64,000 bases of DNA from Arthrobacter sp. ISL-48 (GCF_018613805.1 NZ_JAGGPL010000001.1:372001-436000); one strand, 5' to 3'; shown: positions 40,689 through 50,491, counted from the first letter of the stretch. Made by a program: numbers and translations. Notes: generated by a model from the sequence alone, not told the origin.

Positions 40689-42315
40689 GGCGGCAGCGGA
40701 GGGGCTGGGCGCTGTCACACTGCAGCAGTTCCTGGAGCAGTTGCCGCCGGAGCTGAAGGTCCTGCATGACGGCGGCAACCGCACCCGGGCCCTGCGATGG
40801 GTGGAGCCAAGCGAGCTGGAGGACCCAACGCCATATCTGCTCGACGGCGAGTTTCTCCTCACATCCGGGCTGCCGTTCGCGGGCAAAGGGGGCACAGCGG
40901 CTAAAAGGGTTGACGCCTACGTCGAACGCCTCGTTAACGCCAGGGTCGCGGCTCTTGGTTTCGGCCTGGAGCCCTACTTCCAATCGGTGCCCGACGCAGT
41001 GCTTGAAGCATGCGCACGCCACAACCTGACCCTCGTGCAGGTTCCGGACACAGTGCCGTTTGCGGCGCTGGGGCTCAAGTTCTCACAGCTGCTGGAATCG
41101 GACAAGGCCAAACTGCTCAGGCACCTGGCGGACACCAACCGGCAATTGATGCGGGCAGTCCTCTCGGCCCGGCCCGAGCACGAGCTCCTGGCCGTACTGG
41201 TAGAGCGTGTTCCCGTTTGGGCCACCTTGGTGGGGGCAGACGGACGCGTACGCACGCGCGCCGGAACAGGCCCCGAATCGGCCAGCCTTCAGCCTCTGCT
41301 CGCACGGCTCCTGGCTGGGAGCGGTCCGCGCGTTGAAACGGATGCGCTGGACCTGCCGGGCTCGGCCCTGGTCATTGGCCATCCCCTCCGCAGTACGAGG
41401 GATGCAAACCTGGGCGCCCTGGTCCTTGGCAGTGACGCCGCCCTGACTCCTGCGCAGAACAGCGTGGTGTCATCCGCCGTCGGGCTCCTGGAACTGCTGG
41501 CACGCCAGCGCACCAGCGGCTCCCTTGCTCCGAGCCAGTTGGCCACTGCCCTGCTGCTGCACCCGGACAGCATGATGTCGGGAGGAACGGGGCACGTCAA
41601 CGCCCTGAGGGACCTGCTGGCGCAAAGTACGTCCTCCTCCCGTTCCGCGCCGCTCCGAGTGGTGCAAGGAATCAAGGCCGATGCTCCCGCGTGGCCAGCC
41701 GGCGATAGCCCTGTGCGGGAACTGCTGCAGTGGCGGCGGATGTTTGACAGCAAGCTCGTGGAGATCACGGACTATGGTTTTGCGGCAATTACCCGGCTCA
41801 AGGTTGACGACGGATTGCTGGCCGAGGTTGAAAAGATGGGGTGGAGTCTGGCCGTCGGGGATGCCACCGAGCTAACCGGACTCGCGGCCGCATACCAACG
41901 AGTAACCTCCCTCCGGTCCCGGGTCAGGGCAACGGGCAAGAGCGCCAGGGTGGACGAGGTCAGCTGGTCGGTAACCGGCCTCCTGGGCCGGGACGCCGGA
42001 ACCATGCTGGCTGCCCGGCTCCTGGAACCTGTCCTCCAGCAGGACGCAGGGCGCCGGGACGCCCAGCTCGAGGTACTCCGGACATGGCTCGGCGAGAACG
42101 GCAGCTGGGACGCGACGGCGAAGTCGCTCGGCCTGCACAGGAACAGTGTGCGCCGGCAGATCAATGCCCTGGCGGAATTGCTGGAGATGGACCTCAATGA
42201 GGCCCAGGTGCGCGCGGAGCTCTGGTTTGCTCTGCAGTTTGCCGCTGACGTTTCCGCGGTTACTGCTGCTTCTGCTTCAGTTCAGGCTTCAGTTCAGGCT
42301 TCCCAGGAGCGGTAA
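40678..42315 (+). CDS. PucR-family transcriptional regulator
   Basis: Long PucR-type regulator (545 aa). The N-terminal PucR domain (about 14-140) contains LLDGEFLLTSGLPFAGKGG and ALGFGLEPYFQSVPDAVLEA; the C-terminal HTH_30 helix-turn-helix (about 465-525) shows TWLGENGSWDATAKSLGLH and RNSVRRQINAL. It is divergent from the permease-davB pair and convergent with the davA-like gene, so it probably controls this amino acid catabolic locus. The ATG at 40678 has GAAGGCG upstream. Ends in an Ala/Ser/Gln repeat (ASASVQASVQASQ). It overlaps the davA stop by 22 bp. Confidence 0.88.
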   Translation: MSPEAAAEGLGAVTLQQFLEQLPPELKVLHDGGNRTRALRWVEPSELEDPTPYLLDGEFLLTSGLPFAGKGGTAAKRVDAYVERLVNARVAALGFGLEPYFQSVPDAVLEACARHNLTLVQVPDTVPFAALGLKFSQLLESDKAKLLRHLADTNRQLMRAVLSARPEHELLAVLVERVPVWATLVGADGRVRTRAGTGPESASLQPLLARLLAGSGPRVETDALDLPGSALVIGHPLRSTRDANLGALVLGSDAALTPAQNSVVSSAVGLLELLARQRTSGSLAPSQLATALLLHPDSMMSGGTGHVNALRDLLAQSTSSSRSAPLRVVQGIKADAPAWPAGDSPVRELLQWRRMFDSKLVEITDYGFAAITRLKVDDGLLAEVEKMGWSLAVGDATELTGLAAAYQRVTSLRSRVRATGKSARVDEVSWSVTGLLGRDAGTMLAARLLEPVLQQDAGRRDAQLEVLRTWLGENGSWDATAKSLGLHRNSVRRQINALAELLEMDLNEAQVRAELWFALQFAADVSAVTAASASVQASVQASQER

Positions 42316-43091
42316 AGATCAGGCCTGCGCTCGGCCAGGTAGGGGACCGCATGCCGGGCCTGCCGGGCGGCGTCGGCGCCGACCTCCGCGAAGAGGAGAT
42401 CCGGGCCGGTGCCGGCAGAAGCGAGCAGCGATCCGTCGGGGCCCGCAATGACGCTGCCGCCGAGGAATGCGCAGCCGTCCTCGACCCCGGAGTGGTTGGC
42501 GTAAGCGATCGTCAGCTGGCTTTCCAGTGCGCGCGCCCGGAGAAGGACCTGGGGAACGGCGTCGAAACCGTGTGCCAGCGCGGTGGGAACCAGGAGCAGC
42601 TCCGCCCCGCCCACCGCCGCAGCCCGGACCGTTTCCGGGAACTCCACGTCGTAGCAGATCACCATGGACGTCCGGATTCCGTTGAAATCGACGACGGCGG
42701 GTCGCGCCTCACCCGGACTGAACGCCGCGCGCTCCTCCGGGCCAAACAGGTGCACTTTGGCGTAGGTCAGAAGCTCGGCGCCCGCGGGATCCACCAGAGT
42801 GGACGTGATGTGCCAGGCACCATGGGCTGTCACGGCAGGAAGGCTGTAGACCAGCCCGATGCCGTGGCGGCGGGCGATATCGGCGAGGCGCTTCCGGAGG
42901 GGTGGAAGCACAGCGGGATCGAGCTCCGCACGGAGCCGCAAAGGGGCGTAGCCCACCGGAAAGAGCTCAGGCGTCACGAGGACGGACGAACCGGCTGCGG
43001 CCGCAGAACGGGCGGCGGCCTCGAGTGCCACACAGTTGGCGTGGACATCAAGGACCGCAGAGTTTGCCTGCATCAGCGCCAGCAGCACCAT
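42294..43091 (-). CDS. davA: carbon-nitrogen hydrolase, probable 5-aminovaleramidase
   Basis: Nitrilase-superfamily amidase (265 aa) with the Glu-Lys-Cys triad Glu42 (TPELFPVGY), Lys112 (YAKVHLFG) and Cys146 (VICYDVEFPE). From memory it agrees closely with Pseudomonas DavA, which hydrolyses 5-aminovaleramide to 5-aminovalerate. Together with the DavB-like oxidase at 37172 it completes the two-step route from lysine. ATG at 43091 is preceded by GAGG; GTG at 43097 is an alternative. It is separated from davB by the permease and regulator. Confidence 0.82.
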   Translation of the reverse strand: MVLLALMQANSAVLDVHANCVALEAAARSAAAAGSSVLVTPELFPVGYAPLRLRAELDPAVLPPLRKRLADIARRHGIGLVYSLPAVTAHGAWHITSTLVDPAGAELLTYAKVHLFGPEERAAFSPGEARPAVVDFNGIRTSMVICYDVEFPETVRAAAVGGAELLLVPTALAHGFDAVPQVLLRARALESQLTIAYANHSGVEDGCAFLGGSVIAGPDGSLLASAGTGPDLLFAEVGADAARQARHAVPYLAERRPDLYRSWEA

Positions 43092-43244
43092 TACCACCTC
43101 ACAACATCGGGGCGTCCGCCGGAATCAGCGTCCGCTTTTTCCAGCCTAGCCATCCGAGCATCCGCCGCGCGGGTGCATTTGCACCGCAAAACAGCCCTGT
43201 CCGGACGGTTCGTCCTCCAACGCGGCGACGCAATAGTACGATGT

Positions 43245-43267
43245 TTGCGTTAACTTCTTGACGACAA
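43245..43267 (+). promoter_or_regulatory. promoter/operator block upstream of the ROK gene
   Basis: TTGCGTTAA-N3-CTTGACGACAA, including a -35-like TTGACG (43259-43264). The same block recurs at 44506-44528 before mmsA with 20 of 23 positions identical. It is a probable binding site for the ROK regulator encoded between the two copies. Confidence 0.6.
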
Positions 43268-43294
43268 GTGGCAACATAAGGCAATCTTCTTTGC

Positions 43295-44485
43295 ATGTCC
43301 GCAACGCCGAGCTCGACGAGGAGCAAGCCCAAAAATCCAGGTTCCCAATCCGCCCTGAGGCAGCTTAATCAGCAGCGGATCATCGAGACCCTGATGAGCG
43401 GCCCCTGCACCCAGGCCGAGCTCGCCCGCCAGACCGGCCTCTCAACTGCAACGGTCTCCAACATCGTTCGCATCATGCAGGACGCAGGCCTGGCATCCAC
43501 CGAACCCATCACTAGTTCAGGCCGCCGGGCGCTCAATGTCAGGCTCAACAGCAATGGCGCCGTAGCCGTGGGGATCGACTTCGGCCGCCGGCACCTCCGG
43601 GTAGTGCTGGCGTCCCTGAGCTACCACGTGATAGCCGAAGAGTCCGTCATGCTGCCGCTGGGCCACCAGTCCGAGGAAGGCATCCAGGCGGCGGTGGTGC
43701 TGCTGGAAAAGCTGCTGCGCGAAAGCGGTGTGGACCGGACCGCCGTGGTGGGTGCCGGCGTCGGAATTCCGGGCCCCATCGACCGACGGACCGGCACGGT
43801 GGCGCAGGGCGCCATCCTGCCGGAATGGGTGGGTATCAACATCCTTCCCCACCTTGAGGACACCCTCAAAATCCCCGTGTTTATTGACAACGACGCCAAC
43901 CTGGGGGCTTGGTCCGAAGTGACCTGGGGCCAGCATTCAGGTGTCAGCAACTTGATGTTCCTGAAGATCGGATCGGGCATCGGCGCGGGCCTGATCCTCA
44001 ACGGCGCCCCTTACTACGGCAACGTCGGAATCACCGGCGAGATCGGCCACGCCACCATCCATGAGCAAGGGCTGGTGTGCCGCTGCGGCAACCGCGGGTG
44101 CCTGGAAACCATCGCCTCCACCACCACCATGATCGAGCTCCTGGGCCGAGGTGAGGACCGGCCGTCCACACCCGCGGACATTGTCCGCAAAGCCCTGGCG
44201 CGGGACTCCGCGACCCTTCGCGTGGTAGACGATGCAGGCCTGGCCGTGGGGCGCGCACTGGGCAACGTGGCCAACCTGATCAACCCCGAGGTCATCGTGG
44301 TCGGGGGTCCGCTGGCTGGACTCGGCAACCTCCTGCTGGACCCCATCAGGCGCGGCCTGGTCAGGCACGCCGTGCCAGTCATCGGCGAGACCACCACACT
44401 CACCATGTCCTCCCTGGGGGACCGCGCCGAAGCACTGGGAGCGGCCGCCCTGGTGTTTCAGCACGCCGGCATCCGCCGCACCTAG
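43295..44485 (+). CDS. ROK-family transcriptional regulator (NagC/XylR type)
   Basis: ROK repressor (396 aa). An N-terminal winged helix-turn-helix (about 24-75: TQAELARQTGLSTATVSNIV) is joined to a sugar-kinase-like ROK domain with VAVGIDFGRRHLRVVLA, DNDANLGAWSEVTWG, and the zinc motif CRCGNRGCLETIAS. This family represses sugar operons and is released by the sugar. It lies directly upstream of the mmsA-mmsB-chvE importer and the same 23-bp block precedes both, so it probably regulates that importer and itself. Confidence 0.92.
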   Translation: MSATPSSTRSKPKNPGSQSALRQLNQQRIIETLMSGPCTQAELARQTGLSTATVSNIVRIMQDAGLASTEPITSSGRRALNVRLNSNGAVAVGIDFGRRHLRVVLASLSYHVIAEESVMLPLGHQSEEGIQAAVVLLEKLLRESGVDRTAVVGAGVGIPGPIDRRTGTVAQGAILPEWVGINILPHLEDTLKIPVFIDNDANLGAWSEVTWGQHSGVSNLMFLKIGSGIGAGLILNGAPYYGNVGITGEIGHATIHEQGLVCRCGNRGCLETIASTTTMIELLGRGEDRPSTPADIVRKALARDSATLRVVDDAGLAVGRALGNVANLINPEVIVVGGPLAGLGNLLLDPIRRGLVRHAVPVIGETTTLTMSSLGDRAEALGAAALVFQHAGIRRT

Positions 44486-44505
44486 ACCATTTCGTTATCC
44501 AGTAA

Positions 44506-44528
44506 TTGCGTTAAAGACTTGACGACAA
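44506..44528 (+). promoter_or_regulatory. promoter/operator block upstream of mmsA
   Basis: Second copy of the 23-bp block TTGCGTTAA-N3-CTTGACGACAA with -35-like TTGACG (44519-44524); an AT-rich TTTACT (44543-44548) sits 18 bp further as candidate -10. It begins 21 bp after the ROK stop. Confidence 0.6.
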
Positions 44529-44616
44529 CATCTGTGATCCAGTTTACTTTTTCATCAGACGGCCTTGCGTTTTGCAGGGCGGACAACGAAGTCATGCATT
44601 GGAGGCGTAAGGGCAA

Positions 44617-46173
44617 ATGACGGTCCCCACCACGCAAACCGACCCGGTCATATTGGAGATGCGTTCCATCACCAAGGAGTTTCCCGGCGTCAAGGCACTG
44701 TCGGAAGTGAGCCTCCGGGTCAAGGCAGGCGAGATCCACGCAATTTGCGGCGAGAACGGCGCCGGAAAGTCCACGCTGATGAAAGTGCTCTCCGGCGTAT
44801 ACCCGTACGGCAGCTACGACGGAGACATCGTGTACCAGAACGAAATTCAGCAGTTCAGGGACATCCGTGCCAGCGAGCACGCGGGCATCGCGATCATCCA
44901 CCAGGAACTGGCGCTCATCCCCGAACTGTCCATCATGGAGAACATTTTCCTGGGCAACGAACCCACCAAGCGCGGTGTAATCGACTGGGCGGAGGCCCGG
45001 CTCCGGTCCACGGAACTGCTGGCAAGGGTAGGCCTAAGGGAGAACCCGGACACTGCCATCAAGGAAATCGGCGTGGGCAAGCAGCAGCTGGTGGAGATCG
45101 CCAAGGCCCTCAACAAGTCAGTCAAGATCCTGATCCTGGACGAGCCGACGGCTGCGCTGAACGAGTCCGACTCACAGCACCTGCTGGATCTGATCCTCGG
45201 GCTGAAAGGCCGCGGCATCACCTCGATCATCATCTCGCACAAGCTGAATGAGATCGAGCAGATCGCAGACTCCATCACCATCATCCGGGACGGCAAATCC
45301 ATCGAGACCCTGGACGTGAAAGCCGACGGCGTTGACGAGGACCGCATCATCAAAGGCATGGTGGGACGCACCCTCGAATCCCGCTTCCCGGACCACACGC
45401 CGAAGATCGGTGAAGTGTTCTTCGAGGTCAAAAACTGGAATGTGGCACATCCGCAGATCCAGGACCGGATGGTCTGCAAGAACTCGAGCTTCTTTGTCCG
45501 CCGCGGGGAGATCGTCGGGTTTGCCGGGCTGATGGGAGCAGGCCGCACAGAGCTTGCCCGCTCCGTGTTCGGACGTTCCTATGGCCACTTCGTCTCGGGA
45601 CAGGTTTACAAAAACGGCAAGGAGCTCACTCTCAGGAGCGTTCACCAGGCAATCGACGCCGGCCTCGGCTACGTTACCGAAGACCGGAAATCCCTGGGTT
45701 TGAACCTCCTTGACGACATCAAAACCACCACCGTCTCGGCCAACCTCGAGAAAATCAGCAAGCGCAGCGTGGTGGACACAGACAAGGAATTCGCGGTTGC
45801 GGAACACTACCGGAAGTCTCTCCGAACGAAGGCCCCCTCGGTGCAGGAAGGAGTGGCCAAGCTCTCCGGCGGCAACCAGCAAAAGGTCGTCCTTGCCAAG
45901 TGGATGTTCACCGATCCGGAGCTCCTGATCCTGGACGAGCCCACCCGCGGGATCGACGTCGGAGCCAAGTTCGAGATTTACGGCATCATCCAGGAACTCG
46001 CCAACCAGGGGAAGGGCGTCATTGTGATCTCGTCCGAGCTACCTGAACTGCTGGGGCTTTCGGACCGCATCTACACCATCTTCGAGGGCACCATCACCGG
46101 CGTTCTCGACAAAGAGGAAGCGAGCCAGGAAGCCCTGATGAAGCTCATGACCTCCACTCGGAAAGCCGCATAA
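44617..46173 (+). CDS. mmsA: multiple-monosaccharide ABC transporter ATP-binding protein
   Basis: Double-domain sugar ATPase (518 aa), MmsA/GguA/XylG type. First domain: Walker [10 protein letters not shown], Walker [12 protein letters not shown]. Second: degenerate Walker [10 protein letters not shown], signature [14 protein letters not shown], and [13 protein letters not shown]. Start ATG at 44617 with GGAGG upstream. It is followed by permease and ChvE-like binding protein genes in the canonical order and is preceded by the ROK regulator. Substrates of known relatives include xylose, glucose, galactose and arabinose. Confidence 0.94.
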   Translation: MTVPTTQTDPVILEMRSITKEFPGVKALSEVSLRVKAGEIHAICGENGAGKSTLMKVLSGVYPYGSYDGDIVYQNEIQQFRDIRASEHAGIAIIHQELALIPELSIMENIFLGNEPTKRGVIDWAEARLRSTELLARVGLRENPDTAIKEIGVGKQQLVEIAKALNKSVKILILDEPTAALNESDSQHLLDLILGLKGRGITSIIISHKLNEIEQIADSITIIRDGKSIETLDVKADGVDEDRIIKGMVGRTLESRFPDHTPKIGEVFFEVKNWNVAHPQIQDRMVCKNSSFFVRRGEIVGFAGLMGAGRTELARSVFGRSYGHFVSGQVYKNGKELTLRSVHQAIDAGLGYVTEDRKSLGLNLLDDIKTTTVSANLEKISKRSVVDTDKEFAVAEHYRKSLRTKAPSVQEGVAKLSGGNQQKVVLAKWMFTDPELLILDEPTRGIDVGAKFEIYGIIQELANQGKGVIVISSELPELLGLSDRIYTIFEGTITGVLDKEEASQEALMKLMTSTRKAA

Positions 46174-46219
46174 CTCCTCTGGTGCTTTCCAGAACCTTCC
46201 AGAACAAGGACTGAAACAA

Positions 46220-47503
46220 ATGAACGCGCTCAAGAAGCTCTTCGGTGGCGACACCCGCCAGTTCGGCATGATTTTTGCCTTGGTGGCTCTGATAGTTCTC
46301 TTCCAATGGCTCACAGGCGGCATCACGCTCACGCCGGGCAACGTCATCAACCTCTTCAATGGCAACTCGTACATCCTCATTCTGGCCATCGGCATGGTGC
46401 TGGTCATCATCGCCGGCCACATCGATCTTTCGGTGGGCTCGGTGGCGGCTTTCGTCGGGATGGTAGTTGCCATTGCCATGCGGGACTGGGGCATTCCGTG
46501 GTACCTCGGGATACTGCTCGGTCTCGGCCTGGGCGCTTTGATCGGCGCTTGGCAAGGCATGTGGACGGCTTATGTCGGCATTCCCGCCTTCATCGTTACG
46601 CTGGCCGGCATGCTCATCTTCCGCGGCGCTCAGCAGTTCGTTGGCCAGTCGAATTCGATCCCTGTCCCCCGGTCGTTCCAGTACATCGGTGCAGGCTATC
46701 TTCCGGAAGTCGGGCCGAGCACCGGGTATAACAACCTCACGCTCCTGATCGGTCTCGCGGCCGTTGTCTACGTAGTCTTCAGCGAGGTCCGCCGCCGCCG
46801 CGCCGCCAAGGCGCTGGGAGCTGAAGTTGCCGAAACCTGGGTGGTTGTCCTCAAACTCGTCCTGATCTGCGCTGCCATCCTCTATGCCACCTACCTGTTC
46901 GCCACGGGGCGACCGGGAACCTCTTTCCCCATCCCGGGCCTCATCCTGGCTGTGATGGTTCTGATCTACGGCTTCATCTCTTCCAAAACAGTTGTAGGAC
47001 GCCACATCTACGCAGTCGGCGGCAACCGCCACGCGGCGGAGCTCTCCGGTGTGAAGTCAAAGAAGATCAATTTCCTGGTCATGATGAACATGTCCATCAT
47101 TGCCGGACTGGCTGGCATGATCTTCGTCGCCCGCTCAACGTCCGCGGGTCCGTCGGATGGCACCGGCTGGGAGCTGGACGCAATCGCGGCAGTCTTTATC
47201 GGCGGCGCCGCTGTGACGGGCGGTGTGGGTACCGTCATCGGATCCATCGTGGGTGGCCTTGTCATGGCCGTGCTGAACAACGGCTTGCAGCTCCTGAGCG
47301 TTGGTGCCGACTGGCAGTCGATGATCAAGGGTCTGGTGCTGCTGGTCGCCGTAGCCATCGATGTGTACAACAAGTCGCAGGGGAGGGCATCGATTATCGG
47401 GCTAATGATGAAGAACTTCAGCCGTCCATCCGGTGGACCCGGCACACCGCTGCAGCCGGACGAAGTCACCTCCACAAAAGAGACCATTTCCAGGGAAGCC
47501 TGA
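46220..47503 (+). CDS. mmsB: multiple-monosaccharide ABC transporter permease
   Basis: Permease (427 aa) of the BPD_transp_2 family, MmsB/GguB/XylH type, about ten or more helices. Visible: GHIDLSVGSVAAFVGM, IPAFIVTLAGMLIFRGAQQ, YAVGGNRHAAELSGV and FIGGAAVTGGVGTVIGSIVGG. ATG with AAGGA upstream, 46 bp after mmsA. Confidence 0.94.
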   Translation: MNALKKLFGGDTRQFGMIFALVALIVLFQWLTGGITLTPGNVINLFNGNSYILILAIGMVLVIIAGHIDLSVGSVAAFVGMVVAIAMRDWGIPWYLGILLGLGLGALIGAWQGMWTAYVGIPAFIVTLAGMLIFRGAQQFVGQSNSIPVPRSFQYIGAGYLPEVGPSTGYNNLTLLIGLAAVVYVVFSEVRRRRAAKALGAEVAETWVVVLKLVLICAAILYATYLFATGRPGTSFPIPGLILAVMVLIYGFISSKTVVGRHIYAVGGNRHAAELSGVKSKKINFLVMMNMSIIAGLAGMIFVARSTSAGPSDGTGWELDAIAAVFIGGAAVTGGVGTVIGSIVGGLVMAVLNNGLQLLSVGADWQSMIKGLVLLVAVAIDVYNKSQGRASIIGLMMKNFSRPSGGPGTPLQPDEVTSTKETISREA

Positions 47504-47549
47504 CGGCAACAGGATCCTGACCTAACCCCGAAGAAGAAAGTGGACAACA

Positions 47550-48641
47550 ATGTTTGGTAAAGCAGGAAAAGCAGCAGCGATTGCTGCAATCGCGGCATTG
47601 GCCCTGACGGCCTGCGGGCGGTCCGACACCGGCACCACCGGCAGTTCAAGCGGCGGTGAAGCGTTCCCGAAGGACTCCGCCATCGGCGTCGCACTTCCCA
47701 AGAAGACCAGCGAAAACTGGGTTCTGGCGGAGAAACTGTTCAACGATGGTCTGACCAGCGCCGGTTTCAAGCCCACCGTCCAGTTCGCCAACAACGGCGT
47801 GGCCGAGCAACAGAACCAGATCAGCGCCATGATCTCTAAGGGCGCCAAGGTGATCATCGTGGGAGCCCTCGACGGTTCCCAGCTGGGAACCCAGCTCCAG
47901 CAGGCCAAGGATGCTGGCGCCACCATCATCGCTTACGACCGCCTTTTGCTGAATACCGCGAACGTGGACTACTACGTGGCCTACGACAACTTCAAGGTTG
48001 GCGTACTCCAGGGCCAGGCACTGCTGGACGGGATGAAGGCCAAGAAGCCCTCGGGCCCGTACAACATTGAACTTCTGGCCGGTTCGCCGGACGACGCCAA
48101 CGCCAAGGTATTTTTCGACGGCGCCATGAGCGTCCTGAAGCCGAAAATCGACGACGGTACCCTGAAGGTCCTCTCCGGCCAGACTTCTTTCGAGAAGGCC
48201 GTTACCCAGGACTGGAAGGCTGAGAACGCCCAGCGGCGGATGGATACCCTTCTGACCGGCTCCTACGGAACCGCGCCACTGGACGGCGTCCTGTCTCCGA
48301 ACGACACCCTCGCCAGGGCCGTCATCACGTCCGTCAAGGCGGCCGGCAAGCCGCTTCCCGTGATCACGGGCCAGGACTCTGAGGAGCTGTCGGTGAAGTC
48401 GATTCTGGCCGGCGAGCAGTACTCCACCATCAACAAGGACACCCGCAAGCTCGTTGAGCACGCGATCGTGATGGTCAAGGATCTCCAGGCCGGCAAGAAG
48501 CCTGAGATCAACGACGACAAGTCCTACAACAACACGGTGAAGACCGTCCCGGCCTTCCTCTTGCCCCCTGTCATCGTGACCAAAGACAACGTGAAGACGG
48601 CCTACGTGGACGATCCGGTCCTCGGCCCGCTGACCAAGTAG
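47550..48641 (+). CDS. chvE: ChvE-like multiple sugar-binding lipoprotein
   Basis: Periplasmic-type sugar-binding lipoprotein (363 aa). Lipobox LALTAC with Cys22. It follows ChvE throughout: GVALPKKTSENW, AKVIIVGALDGSQL, TIIAYDRLLLNTANVDYYVA, ELLAGSPDDANAKVFFDGAM, VLSPNDTLARAVI, VITGQDSEELSVKSILAG and YNNTVKTVPAFLLPPV. The ChvE family binds aldose monosaccharides. A strong terminator follows. The adjacent pectate lyase supports a role in plant-polymer sugar uptake, which is inference. Confidence 0.94.
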   Translation: MFGKAGKAAAIAAIAALALTACGRSDTGTTGSSSGGEAFPKDSAIGVALPKKTSENWVLAEKLFNDGLTSAGFKPTVQFANNGVAEQQNQISAMISKGAKVIIVGALDGSQLGTQLQQAKDAGATIIAYDRLLLNTANVDYYVAYDNFKVGVLQGQALLDGMKAKKPSGPYNIELLAGSPDDANAKVFFDGAMSVLKPKIDDGTLKVLSGQTSFEKAVTQDWKAENAQRRMDTLLTGSYGTAPLDGVLSPNDTLARAVITSVKAAGKPLPVITGQDSEELSVKSILAGEQYSTINKDTRKLVEHAIVMVKDLQAGKKPEINDDKSYNNTVKTVPAFLLPPVIVTKDNVKTAYVDDPVLGPLTK

Positions 48642-48686
48642 GACCTGCCACTAAGTAGGACCTGCCCACCAGGCAGCGCCGAAAGA

Positions 48687-48720
48687 ATGCCCCGGCTCCC
48701 TCAACAGGGAGCCGGGGCAT
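48687..48720. terminator. terminator between chvE and the pectate lyase (convergent)
   Basis: Perfect 15-bp stem ATGCCCCGGCTCCCT (48687-48701), loop CAAC, AGGGAGCCGGGGCAT (48706-48720). It lies between convergent chvE and the pectate lyase and, lacking a long T run, probably acts in both directions. Confidence 0.8.
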
Positions 48721-48745
48721 TCCGCATTAACTCACTACGACTCAA

Positions 48746-50239
48746 TTACGACGCCGGATTCGCCACCCTCAGGACGCCGGGTCCTGTGAAGTGCAGGGCA
48801 TGGTTCCGCACCGACTCGGGCGTGGTGAAAGCCTTGTAGCTGTAAACACCGGCGGGGTTCCAGCCGACGTCGGTGGTGAAGTCCCTGGCACTCCAGTCGG
48901 GAGCCGTGGTGCCACTCCCCTGCGCCTCGGCCAGTGCTTCCGCCTTATGCCGCTCGAAGGAAGCCTGTGCCACAGAGTCCAAGTCAGCCTCTGCACCGTT
49001 GAACCATGAGCCGGTGTCACTGAAGCGGTTGCCGTTGTAGCTGCTCACGGTGACCGTCTCATCCGCTCCCGGCCCCGTGTAGTCAAAGGCGTTGTACTCG
49101 GAGTAGATCCTGGACTCGTACCCCGCCCCGAGGAAATAGCTGCTGCCACCCTGGGCCTCGCTCACCATGGGATACCGGGGGTCATCGGTGCTGCCCACGA
49201 AGTAGTTGTTCACCACGTGGACCTGGCCAAACCTGACCCGCGGCCCGCGCTGCTGGATGTTCTCCATCAGGTTGCCTACGTACGTTACCCGCAGTTTGCC
49301 GCCGTCCTTGTCCACGTGCTCGTCGCCAGAACCGAGGAGCATGGTCTTGTCGTGGTCGTGGAGCCTGCTGTTGGAGATAGTGACGTAGTCGGTGCCGTCC
49401 TTCAGGTCCAGCAGGCCGTCGTGCCGGTTGGCGTGTTTGCCGCGGAAGCCCACCGGAGCGTCTGTGTCCGGGAAGCGTCCGTCTGTCAGGTCGACGTGGT
49501 CGATCCAGAGGTGGTTGGAAGTCACCGAGGACAGAGCGTCGAAGCGCGCGTTCCAGGCGCCGTCGCCGTCGTCCGGGGACCAGGAGGTGAAGAAATCCAC
49601 CGGTGCTTCGACGCTCAGGTTCCGCACCACCACGTTCTTGGCGCTCAGGAATACGATGTTGGCGCCCACAAACCCAGCATCGTCGCCGAGGCCGATCAGT
49701 GTGGTGTTGCTGGGCAGACTCACCTCGATCTGGCGCTTCATGGCGTTGCTGCCCGTTTGCCTGAGCTGGCGCATGGACTTGCAGTAGTCGAAGGTCTGGT
49801 CGCTCCAGGTCTTTCCCTCCGGCCCGAAACAGGACATGTACTTGTTGATGTCGTAGCCGGGAGCGTAGTCCTGCTCGCCCAGGATCCTCCCGTCGAGCGT
49901 CAGGTTGCCGTCCACCGTTCCGCGGACGTAGATAATCTTGGGCGCCGTGGGTTCGCCGTGGTTGGCCAGAGCAGTTTTCAGTTCGGCGAGGTTGCCCACT
50001 TCGTATTGGTTCTCATCCGGCGCTCCGGCACCGCCGTTGGTAACGCCGTCGACGGCGGCCCACCCGGTGGGTGCCGCATCATCCGGGTGGATGACGCCTC
50101 CCCCGATAAGGGAAGGACCGGCCGTTCCTGGGCCCGCCCCCGCCAAGCAGACTGCCAGTGTCAGTAGTGATAAAGACGCAGCCATGCTGGTAATCCTGCG
50201 GAGGCGGTTGAATAGTTGAATTCGGTTTCGGGACGTCAT
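48746..50239 (-). CDS. secreted pectate lyase (PL1)
   Basis: Polysaccharide lyase family 1 pectate lyase (497 aa), cleaving polygalacturonate by beta-elimination. A signal peptide (RRITSMAASLSLLTLAVCLAGAG) leads into the parallel beta-helix; hallmark blocks are NHLWIDHVDLTDGRFPD (calcium ligands), HDGLLDLKDGTDYVTISNSR, and QQRGPRVRFGQVHVVNNYF with catalytic Arg. ATG at 50239 follows AAAAAGG; ATG 50257 is an alternative. It faces the ChvE importer, which may take up released sugars. Confidence 0.92.
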   Translation of the reverse strand: MTSRNRIQLFNRLRRITSMAASLSLLTLAVCLAGAGPGTAGPSLIGGGVIHPDDAAPTGWAAVDGVTNGGAGAPDENQYEVGNLAELKTALANHGEPTAPKIIYVRGTVDGNLTLDGRILGEQDYAPGYDINKYMSCFGPEGKTWSDQTFDYCKSMRQLRQTGSNAMKRQIEVSLPSNTTLIGLGDDAGFVGANIVFLSAKNVVVRNLSVEAPVDFFTSWSPDDGDGAWNARFDALSSVTSNHLWIDHVDLTDGRFPDTDAPVGFRGKHANRHDGLLDLKDGTDYVTISNSRLHDHDKTMLLGSGDEHVDKDGGKLRVTYVGNLMENIQQRGPRVRFGQVHVVNNYFVGSTDDPRYPMVSEAQGGSSYFLGAGYESRIYSEYNAFDYTGPGADETVTVSSYNGNRFSDTGSWFNGAEADLDSVAQASFERHKAEALAEAQGSGTTAPDWSARDFTTDVGWNPAGVYSYKAFTTPESVRNHALHFTGPGVLRVANPAS

Positions 50240-50491
50240 TGGCCTTTTTCCCGGCATGCCAAATAGACCACATGCCTTGTCGCGGTGCGGGTAATAATTG
50301 GAGGATCTTTTGCTGAGAAAGCGTTTTCTGAGCCGCTACTATTCTTACGTCGACGGCTACTAGGCTGTCAAGAGCCTCTGCGCGGACTTCACAGCGGAAA
50401 CATAGCTTTGGCCCGTTTCCTGCACAGCCAATGAGGCGAGCCTTGGATCAATAGCCAGCCTTTCCGCTGGCCTAGATCCCTAGGAGTACAG
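50240..50491. promoter_or_regulatory. divergent intergenic region pectate lyase / MacB-type permease
   Basis: 252 bp, AT-richer than its surroundings around 50290-50350, so it probably holds both promoters. I see no clear dyad or riboswitch. The permease start is preceded by AGGAG (50482-50486). Confidence 0.35.
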
